The translations under genes were made by a program, and so were the position numbers. 64,000 nt of DNA from Crotalaria pallida (lineage: Eukaryota > Streptophyta > Magnoliopsida > Fabales > Fabaceae). How positions within the stretch are numbered: position 1 is the stretch's first letter; each line of letters starts with the position of its first letter. Location of the stretch: contig CM075654.1 in assembly GCA_037953625.1 (NCBI GenBank), positions 55,001,001 to 55,065,000 on the forward strand. The letters are read 5' to 3'. This document shows positions 11,241 to 19,826 of the stretch, piece after piece. Under the pieces are notes generated by a model. That model saw only the letters and a list, made by a program, of their open reading frames with translations, was not told where the DNA came from and ran no database searches.

Positions 11241-14056
11241 TGTAACACTCCTTGTATATCATCTTACTTTATAAGAAAAGTAATAAGTTTATGATTACTT
11301 GGACTTGTTATTGTTGGAAAAAGATCTGAAAATAAGAATTTTCCCTTCCCTTGAAAATTTAATTTCAGAAACACTTGATCAATGATAAAGGTTGACTACC
11401 AAAATCAGAGTTTGCGGAAACATAGTAAAATCATCATATTGTACCCCCAAAATATATCAAGTGTAACAAGTCCATTAATACCAAATAAGTATAATTATGA
11501 AACTGAATTCCTCTTATGATACCTTTTTCCAAAATATGTATCATATAAGTTCTATTAAAAATAGAAATGTTATAGAGCTGGTCACTGGTCCTTTGTCCAA
11601 ACATCCTTCTGGTCGGATCCTCGATATCTGCACAACGGGTTCCCAACCCACATTTTCTACGCTCTGCATGCACCTAAGGGACATCTCCCCTTACTGATTC
11701 TTGTGCAAGCTAGATGCACGATCAACACCTAATAAGGGCATGGGGGTTAGCTATACATATTCGCATAATCAAATGAGAATAAAACTAACAACCACAAGTC
11801 AACATGTAGCAAATCATGATGCATAAGCATATGAGCACACCCGGTTAATCGTAATAATTATTTCAATGCAGGTGGCATGATGCATGATTTCCTTCCACAA
11901 CTGAGGCCTCTAAAAGTCCATCTTGGACGTCCATCCAATACACCGTTGTGTTCCCGGAACACTGACATTCGTTCCCAAAACGTATAAAACCAGGTCCCTG
12001 ACACTGGCCACATATCTATAATGTGTCATCAAGTAGGTTATAATTTGGTACTCCCGGAGTACCCTCCTCATATTCCCAGAATATGATAAACGTTCCTACC
12101 AACCAAACTTCCATTCTATATGAATGCACAATCATCAAGGTTGGTTTTATCTTTAATTCCATTATTATACCAACGTGTTCCCAGAACACTAACATACGTT
12201 CCCAGAACGTATCGCAAACCATACTTGGAATATAATCAAGCACCACTCCCAGAGTGTGCATCACGTTCCCAGAACGTGTCCAAGAAACCATGTCCCAGAC
12301 AATGGCCACATTCCCAGAATGTGTCATCAAGTTGGTTGCATCAGTTTAGTACTCCTAGAGTACAGGGTCGTGAACCCCGAACATTACAAACAATCCTTGC
12401 CAACCTATTTCATCACCTTTCTCTATGCATGCATCGCATACATAATTACTAAGGTTGTTCTTTCCATTAATTACTGTGATTTAAAAATATTCCAATTTCT
12501 CTTTTGAATGATTTATTTGAGGTATAGACTTTGACACAAAATCCTCCTTTGAATTATCTCAAATCATGCCCTTAAACTTAGATTGGGTAAAACAAAGTCA
12601 ATGGTATTCAAAAACTTAACTTTTTATTTTTCAGATTCAGGTACTAACCGGTTACAGTTCCAGGCTAACCGGTTAGAATTACAGACCTGAACTGTTTACC
12701 ATTGTAATTCAGAAAACCCTTTTTCTTGAATTCCCTACCCAATCCATAAACCAGTTTAACAATGTTTATACCTCAAAACCACTGTTTATATCATTCAAAA
12801 GTCTAGATCACATTTCATTGTCCAATGAGCATAATTTCCTCTTGAAACTATCTCATTACCTCAAGGTATTAACTCTTTAACTGCAATCTGAACTATAACA
12901 GTGAAATCAACTTATTTTCAGATTGTTTTCCATGAAATTAAGGCCTAGATTTGAGTAGGATTTATAAGACCACAACACTGATTTTGTAAACTTATTTTCT
13001 TTTGCATTTTAACAGTGTCTAACCGGTTACGAATATCGAGTAACCGGTTAGATTATGCAGTCTGACACTAAAACATGAGTTTTAACAAACCATTCTCTTC
13101 ACTATTCAAATCTAACCAAATTTCAACCTTTAACAGAGTACATATACCTTAAATAAATATGTTTAAACACAGAAACATATCTATCTTGCATGCATTCAAT
13201 TTGGATACTCAATTTGCACATAATTGCACATATTTCACAACTTAATGCATCAATTCACATAATATCCATATAAGTCATGAATCCAACATCAATATAGTTT
13301 GCATGCATCTCAATAACATTGCTCATAACAATAATTGAGCTCAGATTGGCCTCCAAGCCACCTAACCATTTCAACTTATGCCCTTTGAGTCTCTTGGTGA
13401 CTCATCCTATATTCTACCAAAATTTATTATCATTCTAGCAAATAGTAAGCTTCCCCCTTACCTCTAAATTGTGCTTGATCCAAAACATTGCAGAGAGAAA
13501 GGCTCCAACACAGGTTTCCATTAAATCCACTCCATGCTGATAGAGTTAGACAGGGTACCAAAACCAGGGAATTTGACATGCAAAACCAAATTAAGAATTG
13601 GGGAAAATAGTCAAATTGAGTTCTCTGCAACATGAACTAGAGGTAGGAATAGATTTGAAACCAAAAGGGTTCGTGTGCTTACCAAAATCGAGCTTCAAAG
13701 TCAGCTCCAGAAACCAGAAGCTGAGGTTTGACAGCATCAACACCTCACTTGGCAAGCTTCGTTCTCTTGATTCAGGGACTCTCAACTCACAAATTTTATA
13801 TCAATACAAAGCCCTTGATTCAAACTTTGTAATGGTGTATCACTCACTCTCCAACACTCAGAGACAAGGAAGAATTTCTTCAGACGAACTTGGAACCCTA
13901 ATTTCGCTTTCAGACCAAACATAGCAAAAATGAGGCAAATTGGATCAACAATCAAGCTTATATAGACGAATTCAAACACCATGCAAGGCGACACGCGTCT
14001 CCCACCATGAATCGAGTGGGATTCGTGGCGAATTCTGGGTTAAAACGCGTGATTAC
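11241..14056 (-). repeat. Element C 5' LTR, part 1
   Basis: Direct repeat of 4910-7725 at a constant offset of 6331 bp, including the TAACCGGTTA pairs and a second copy of the CCCAG stem-loop array. Interrupted at 14056/14057 by element B; the TSD ATTAC is at 14052-14056. Confidence 0.92.
11916..12363 (-). repeat. Stem-loop array with CCCAG pentaloop, element C 5' LTR
   Basis: Second LTR copy of the array at 5585-6032. One loop differs (12048-12064 has CCCGG where the other copy has CTCGG), while the GGTACT/AGTACC arms are unchanged. Confidence 0.88.
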
Positions 14057-14244
14057 TGTAACATCCCGAATTTTAATTCTACGAGTAATTAGAACAATTA
14101 TAAGATCTGGAAGTGAAGGATATTCTAAAAAGGATTTAAAATGATGGGTTATGAGTTCTTGGAATGCCATAAAGGAATCAAGAAGCATTGGCATTAAAAA
14201 GGAGGTTGAAAGATGAACAAAAGAGCGTTAGAAGCGATGTTTTT

Positions 14245-14259
14245 GGTGTTATAAACACC
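14245..14259 (+). promoter_or_regulatory. Palindromic TATA-like element in B LTR
   Basis: GGTGTTATAAACACC is an inverted repeat (GGTGTT/AACACC) around ATA that contains TTATAAA. It lies 189 bp from the LTR start. The other LTR has it at 20015-20029. Element E has the same palindrome at the same distance from its LTR start (26229-26243 and 32164-32178). The TATA role is inferred from sequence and position. Confidence 0.5.
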
Positions 14260-14427
14260 CTATATTAGGAAATTCAAAATAAAAGATCTACAACTCTAAA
14301 CACAAATTCCACCGTTAGATGTGAAGTAGGATATGTGAGGAAGCTTGTGTCAAAATTTGAGGAAGATCCAACGGTTAACTAAGAAGTTACGGCCGTTCAA
14401 AGTCGGGGTGCTGAAAATCCTGCAACT

Positions 14428-14510
14428 TAATCGATTAAGTTGCAGCTTAATCGAATAAGCCTGAAGGGGGGGAGGTTTTAATCGAGTAATACTCGATTAA
14501 GGGCTGCTAA
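14428..14510. repeat. TTAATCGATTAA palindrome cluster, element B
   Basis: GCAACTTAATCGATTAAGTTGC is a long palindrome, followed by half-broken copies (CTTAATCGAATAAG, TTTAATCGAGTAATACTCGATTAAG). Copied in the 3' LTR at about 20198-20280. It occupies the same LTR position as CACTCGAGTG in E and GCGCCTGAGCGC in A. Confidence 0.8.
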
Positions 14511-14912
14511 AATTGAAAAAAAATAAAAGCGTTTCACGCGTGCTTTTGGCCATAATGCACGAAATTTCTCTCTCTAGGGCACACAATCTCTCATCCCAAA
14601 TCCATCAAGCTTCAAGGGAATCACTCCAAGGTCCCCCATCAAGTCTCCCTTGGTCTCTCCAAGTAAGTATCCATGATTATTGAAGTTCCTCTCTCTCTCC
14701 AATGTGGATTTTCTCTCTCTCTCTCTCTCTCTCCTCTTTGGGAAATCCGAATTCTCTATGGAAAAGGGGCAATAATCTCTTTATCATTCCATTCCTTTGG
14801 CTTACGGAAGATTATTATCACTATCTCCATTTTCGTGCGTGCGGAGCCCTTGGTTTTGGGAGCGCTTGGAGCTACGGCTTGGGTTCTTCCACTTTCTCTC
14901 TCTTTGGTTAAG

Positions 14913-16360
14913 GTAAGGGGGTGAGCATTGGCTTGTTCTAGGAGAGGGTTTGTATTTAGATATAATGGTTGGCTAGGAGTTTATGTGTTAAGGTAGGGAA
15001 TTAGAAACCCCAATTTAGGATCTAAGGTAAATGTTGAAAATAGGCTTAATTATTAATTATGGAACTCCAAAAAGTAGAGAATAAGGTTAGGTTTTAATTG
15101 AGGAAAATAAATGGCATGAACCCCTAATTTAGGATTTTAAATCAATAATTTGGACAATGAAAAATAATAAATGTGGTTGTTGCATGATTATATGAAAAGG
15201 TGAAGTTGGTTATTATTGGCACTCTAATTGTCCATGTGGAAAGTGATGTGCATGAATAGTTGTGAATTTGACTATGTGCTCTATTTGGTATTTCTTAAAT
15301 ATTGGAATGGTGTTAATTAGGAAAGTGAATTGTGGCTATTTGGTGATAATTGTGATGATGCTTGTGCTTGGAATGATTTGGTAAATATTAAACGAAATTG
15401 GTGGACAAAATAATGACAATTAATATTGGATAAATATGGTGATGTATCGTAGGCCTTCGATTTGGGGGAGACGATACATCGTAAAGTTTGGGTTGTATTG
15501 TAGGCCTTCGATTTGGGGGAGACAATACAACGTGAATGGGGCGATGTATGTAGGCCTTCGATTTGGTGGAGACATACATCGTCGGTGGTGTATGTATGTA
15601 GGCCTTCGATTTGGTGGAGACATACATACACCCTAAATGGAAAGGAAAAAGGAAAAGAGCAATGGATAAAAGAAGGTAAACGGTAAAGGAAACGCGATGT
15701 ATGTAGGCCTTCGATTTGGTGGAGACATACATCGTGATTGGTGTATGTATGTAGGCCTTCGATTTGGTGGAGACATACATACACCGTAACTAAAAGGAAA
15801 TGAATAAGGGAAACAGGGAATAAAATTGAACAAGGTGAAGGTAATGGAAACGCGATGTATGTAGGCCTTCGATTTGGTGGAGACATACATCGTGATTGGT
15901 GTATGTATGTAGGCCTTCGATTTGGTGGAGACATACATACACCGTAAAATCAAAGGAAAAGGTAAGGGGATAAAATTGGACAAGGTAAAGGTAATGGGAA
16001 CGCGATGTATGTAGGCCTTCGATTTGGTGGAGACATACATCGTGATTGGTGTATGTATGTAGGCCTTCGATTTGGTGGAGACATACATACACCGTAAAAA
16101 TAAGAAAAAGGTAAGGGAATATAAAGGGATTTCTTTGGGAACGGAGAAAATGAATAAAAGGGAATCAAATGATGGAAATGAACTAACTAAAAAGGGAATT
16201 GGCATTTATAAAATAATGGAATTGGAAAATATGGTATGCTTGCGATGAATTTGTATATATGTGAATAAATTGCTAATTGTGTTTGGCCTGGTTAGTAGTT
16301 ATGTCTATCTAGAAACTGCTTTTCTATTCATGTGCAATGCTCACTCCCTTACATTTACAG
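14913..16360 (+). promoter_or_regulatory. Putative intron inside LTR of B
   Basis: Donor TTAAG|GTAAGGGGG at 14913 and acceptor CTTACATTTACAG|GTGC at 16360 bound 1448 nt that contain the whole hairpin array. A second good donor, CCAA|GTAAGTAT, lies upstream at about 14660. The 3' LTR copy is 20685-22141. No transcript evidence is available from sequence alone. Confidence 0.5.
15441..16093 (+). repeat. Stem-loop array with invariant 20-nt loop, element B 5' LTR
   Basis: Ten perfect hairpins share the loop AGGCCTTCGATTTGG(T/G)GGAG. They start at 15441 (arms GATGTATCGT), 15492 (GTTGTATTGT), 15542, 15695, 15853 and 16003 (CGATGTATGT), and 15587, 15740, 15898 and 16048 (GGTGTATGTATGT). The last eight form four tandem pairs, one short stem and one long stem. 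The sense-strand loop equals that of element A although the spacer sequences have diverged. Loops starting a stem with TATCGT or TATTGT carry GGGGGAG, whereas the TATGT stems carry GGTGGAG. Confidence 0.93.
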
Positions 16361-16839
16361 GTGCTGAGATTGAGCAGGCACAGCCCCCGGCCGAGCAGGA
16401 GTACTTTCCCTTACAGGGAGAGTAGGGTGTTTTGGGTTTAAAATATAATATGGACCTAAGTCTATTATAATATTGGGATGTAAATTCAATATGTATATTT
16501 TGATTGAGACTTAGTATATTTTGTTTTAACAAAGTTATATGTTTTGATTATGACACTCAAACTTAATATTTTCCGCTATTACTCTGATTAATTAATGCAC
16601 TCTCATGTATTTGGAGCCCTTGGGGCCTTGATAAGTTTTAGAAATATAATCTGAAGCCCTGCTGGCTATTGGTTGTTTATTTGATGTTGTTCATCACAGG
16701 TTGAATTTTGGATTAGTTCGAAAAACAAGCAAAATTCCGTCCGTTTGACGGGTGATTTTATTATATTAAAAAGGAATTTTTAAGTGCACAATTTTAAAAC
16801 TTGGGAATCAAGGGTAGTAATTATTAGGGTGTTACATTT

Positions 16840-16851
16840 TGGTATCAGAGC
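16840..16851 (+). other. Primer-binding site of element B
   Basis: TGGTATCAGAGC, complementary to initiator tRNA-Met, three bases after the LTR end. The following CAGTTTTTCCTCGGCC is shared with elements A and E. Confidence 0.92.
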
Positions 16852-16991
16852 AGTTTTTCCTCGGCCTTTGGAGTGTGGATTCACATCTCCAATGGTTACT
16901 CACCAAGAGAGTAACCAGGAAATAGAGTCAAGTTCTATAGTAGTTACTTAGGTTTACAGTTATAAAGCCCTATATAGATATATACTAAATT

Positions 16992-17036
16992 ATGCCTATG
17001 TCCACATCAACAGAATCCTTTGTTGCCACACTGTAG
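16992..17036 (+). other. Short upstream ORF before the AlkB gene
   Basis: ATG to TAG, 14 codons (MPMSTSTESFVATL), ending 4 nt before the AlkB start codon at 17041. Homology to the leader of element A has already stopped by about 16915, so this stretch may have come with the captured gene. It could act as an upstream ORF or be incidental. Confidence 0.35.
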
Positions 17037-17040
17037 CAAC

Positions 17041-17937
17041 ATGAAAAATCAGCTTCTTCATTCTACTGCTAACAGCTCGGTTACTGATCGTAAGATCAAT
17101 TCCCCAGCTGATTCTTTGCAACCTAAGCCGTATGACATCTGTTTTCAAGAAGGGCAAACTTCTGCAATGGGTAAGCTTAGATCGACTATTGAAGACAAGG
17201 AGCAACACATGGGGGTACAAGATGGTGAGAAGAAGAGTATAGTTTTGAGACCGGGAATGGTTCTCCTGCAGCAACACTTGACTCATGAAGAACAGGTGGG
17301 CGTAGTAAAGAACTGTCGGGAGATGGGCTTAGGCCCTGGAGGTTTTTATCAACCAGGCTTTACAAGTGGAGCCAGACTCCGACTGAAAATGATGTGCCTT
17401 GGCTTAGACTGGAATCCTCAAACCCGAGTATATGGACCCAAAAGGGTAATTGATGGAAGCAAACCACCCAATATTCCTGATCATTTCATTCAGCTGGTTA
17501 GGGGAGCGATGCAAGAAGCACAATCTTTGATTGAGAAGGAATGCGGTGTAAGTGAAGTGGAGGACATACTCCCTTCCATGGTCCCTGATGTCTGCATTGT
17601 CAATTTCTATGAAGAGAATGGGAAGCTTGGTCTCCATCAGGACCGTGATAAAAGTGTTGGAAGCATGCACAGAGGGATACCGGTAGTATCATTCTGCATT
17701 GGTGACTCAGCTGAGTTTCTCTATGGAGACCAGAGAGATCCAAGGAGAGCAGAAAGAATTATCTTGGGATCGGGTGATGTATTAATTTTCGGTGGCGAGT
17801 CTCGTCACATCTTTCATGGTGTGTCGGTGATCATACCAAACACAGCTCCAGAGGGACTACTCAATGACACAGGACTTCGTCCTGGACGTCTCAACCTTAC
17901 ATTCCGACAATATCAGTTTCCTGATCCACACCCTTGA
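17041..17937 (+). CDS. AlkB-type Fe(II)/2-oxoglutarate dioxygenase captured by element B
   Basis: Intact 298-codon ORF without introns, from ATG 17041 (the frame is open 7 codons upstream but without ATG) to TGA. Family enzymes oxidatively remove N-alkyl groups from RNA or DNA bases. Residues 65-80 open the domain (IVLRPGMVLL). GARLRLKMMCLGLDWNP (110-126) is the substrate-lid region. VPDVCIVNFYEENGKLGLHQ (181-200) leads into the iron ligands H199 and D201 (HQDRD). GIPVVSFCIGDSAEFLYGDQ (212-231) and SGDVLIFGGESRHIFHGV (244-261) follow, with H259 as the distal iron ligand. RLNLTFRQY has R283 and R289, the pair binding 2-oxoglutarate and substrate. It most resembles the plant ALKBH1-like group. 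The N-terminal ~60 residues look low in conservation. It lies where gag-pol should be, flanked by LTR leader and element 3' region. No stop or frameshift is present. Substrate is not predictable from sequence. Confidence 0.92.
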   Translation: MKNQLLHSTANSSVTDRKINSPADSLQPKPYDICFQEGQTSAMGKLRSTIEDKEQHMGVQDGEKKSIVLRPGMVLLQQHLTHEEQVGVVKNCREMGLGPGGFYQPGFTSGARLRLKMMCLGLDWNPQTRVYGPKRVIDGSKPPNIPDHFIQLVRGAMQEAQSLIEKECGVSEVEDILPSMVPDVCIVNFYEENGKLGLHQDRDKSVGSMHRGIPVVSFCIGDSAEFLYGDQRDPRRAERIILGSGDVLIFGGESRHIFHGVSVIIPNTAPEGLLNDTGLRPGRLNLTFRQYQFPDPHP

Positions 17938-19812
17938 AGTCTGTGGTACAGCTACTTAAGGAGATCAGGGCCAAACCAACAAAAGGTACGAAACGATTTA
18001 AGAACTTAGATAAACATTTTAGGTACTTTCAACCTGCGTCTCTATTAAGTTTCAGCGTAGAATATCCTAAATCAATACTCTTGGAATTTTAAATTCCTAA
18101 TCCTGTATTTCTAGAAGTTGTGAAACCTAAGAAAGACTCATCTTCAATCTGATTATGAGTACCATCCAAATGAACACGTAGGAAAAACCTTACTTAGTTA
18201 TAAGACAGTAACGAGAGACCTAACCAAACACCTGGTGATAGTGTCGTCCTCTAATAGTGTGTAAGGTCAGGATTGGTCATCCTTTCTCTTGCATCTGTTA
18301 AAAGATAATGCTATCATCCAACAAACGCAGTGATGTACAGTTGGTAAATGTGAGATTGGGACTGACCACCTCGGTTTTCGCGTTTATTGACATGTTATAT
18401 TATTGCAATCATCTAGTTTAAATCCGAATAAACCATCTAGAAATTCTGCCTCTGTCGAAAGTTCTACTGAACTCTAATCCTATAGGATCTGTACTAAGAC
18501 TCGTGAACAGTGATTCGGAAACCAACTCCATTCAAGACGCTCTTGTTCTATATTCCACCGAGAACATCCAACTAAATGATCGAACCACCCTTCTAACCAG
18601 TATGAGAACCTAGCCGTATGCGTAGGTATGAAGAGCCCAGCTAATCAACTCTTGGAGTCAACCCAGTTTTCTCCCTGCCTTCGACTTACTCAGGTATGTT
18701 GATAATGAGTGGGGGAGACGTGACGACTCAGTTCGGATCCTATCCGAGCGACAATAACTCGTAATCATACCGTAAGTCATAGGATTACTAAACAGATAAT
18801 TCCAAACACTTCGAGGAGAATCGAATGAGGGTTAAACAAGAGATAAAACAAGACCTTTCCAAAATGACACGGAATTGAAAAATAACAACTAGACCTTAAC
18901 TTTGACCCTCAAGTGTAATAAATCTTTAGGAATTCCTATATCGAATTGAAATTACTAAACGAACAGGAAGGAAGTAGCATCGAAGTAGAATGCAAACGCG
19001 GTGAAGATTGATTTTAAGTGTGACTTTGCCAGACTCACTTGAAGGAGTAAAAAGTGAACAGGATAAAAGTGAAGTCACGAAGTGGAACCTCAATCAAGAT
19101 GTTACGTCGGAACACCGCAAGTGATAATCTTAGTCTTTTGAGACCCTGTGCATTTGATAGGACCCCGGTTGACCGAGACCAACCAGTTAGCAACATATCC
19201 ATAGAAACACATCCTTCGATGACTCGCTGCTGAAAATGCATACTGTGGGGAATAATATCCATCGTCTTCTTGCTTGACATGTATCCAGTCCATCCTGGGT
19301 CATCTTGCAAAGACCATGATACTCATTCTTGAGTGCTTCATGTTTCTTCTTTTCATCTTCACTCTCTTCAAGTTTCAAACGTCTCAGATGCATAGGTGAG
19401 AATCCACCAAGACGTAGGAACCCAACATAGTTCTATGCCTACCAATGGATAACCATCCACGTGTCCCTTCTGACTTTGGATACCGGTCGAGAAGCTTATG
19501 TGCGAGATTCCGAATAACGAATGAGCATATCCCCTAGCAGGGATATAATCAAGTATGTCAATGCCAAGTGGGGGAGGATTTCAATCCAAGGAATGGAAGA
19601 TGGAACTTTAATAATAACAAAACTGACGATCCGTTCTAGGTAGAAGTGACACATGGTATTTGAGGACAAGCATTGGATTAGGCATGACCCTAATCACACC
19701 CGGAATGGGGAATAAAGAGCGAAGAGAAGTGAAAACCGTAGTCAGAAACTTTACTAAAGGAATGATTCTCCAATTACGGAACTCAACGGAATTTCGGGGA
19801 CGAAATTCTAAC
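17938..19812 (+). other. Element B 3' internal region, shared with element A
   Basis: From about 18240 to the polypurine tract it matches the reverse complement of A's 3' internal region (about 34560 down to 32962) with clear but reduced identity. No sense-strand coding capacity is seen. It has internal polypurine-like words AGTGGGGGAGACG (about 18710) and AAGTGGGGGAGG (about 19567). The first ~300 bp after the AlkB stop are not matched in A and may be the captured gene's 3' untranslated part or unrelated filler. Confidence 0.75.
19187..19393 (-). other. Antisense ORF conserved between elements B and A
   Basis: A 68-codon frame antisense to element B. Its lysine/glutamate-rich segment (RLKLEESEDEKKKHEALKNE) followed by GLCKMTQDGLDTCQAR is retained in element A at 33398-33603, also antisense to that element. 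Helical and highly charged in appearance. No known family recognised. Conservation may simply reflect nucleotide similarity, so protein-coding status is uncertain. Confidence 0.3.
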
Positions 19813-19826
19813 AAGTGGGGGAGAAT
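19813..19826 (+). other. Polypurine tract of element B
   Basis: AAGTGGGGGAGAAT immediately before the 3' LTR start at 19827; primes plus-strand synthesis. The same word in reverse complement adjoins the 3' LTRs of A and E. Confidence 0.85.

Larger units (their letters stand above)
14057..16836 (+). repeat. Element B 5' LTR
   Basis: TGTAACATCCCG to GGTGTTACA. In order it holds a TATA-like palindrome (14245-14259), a TTAATCGATTAAG cluster (14428-14510), a CT-rich pyrimidine patch (about 14690-14735), a donor-like AG|GTAAGGGG (14913), a stem-loop array (15441-16093), an acceptor-like TTTACAG (16354-16360), a conserved CCGGCCGAGCAGGAGTAC block (16388-16405) shared with E and in part with A and J, and the LTR end. 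Reading frames across the array are by-products of the repeat. Confidence 0.93.

Noticed and set aside
15317..16205. Long minus-strand reading frames with repeated SPPNRRPTYI or STKSKAYIHT phrases (also at 3006-3978, 21098-21986 and 42558-43129)
   Set aside because: They are translations of the hairpin array in several frames at once and on both strands; open only because the repeat lacks stops. Not genes.
17404..17670. Minus-strand frame opposite the AlkB gene
   Set aside because: Shadow of the sense coding sequence; no domain and no start context.
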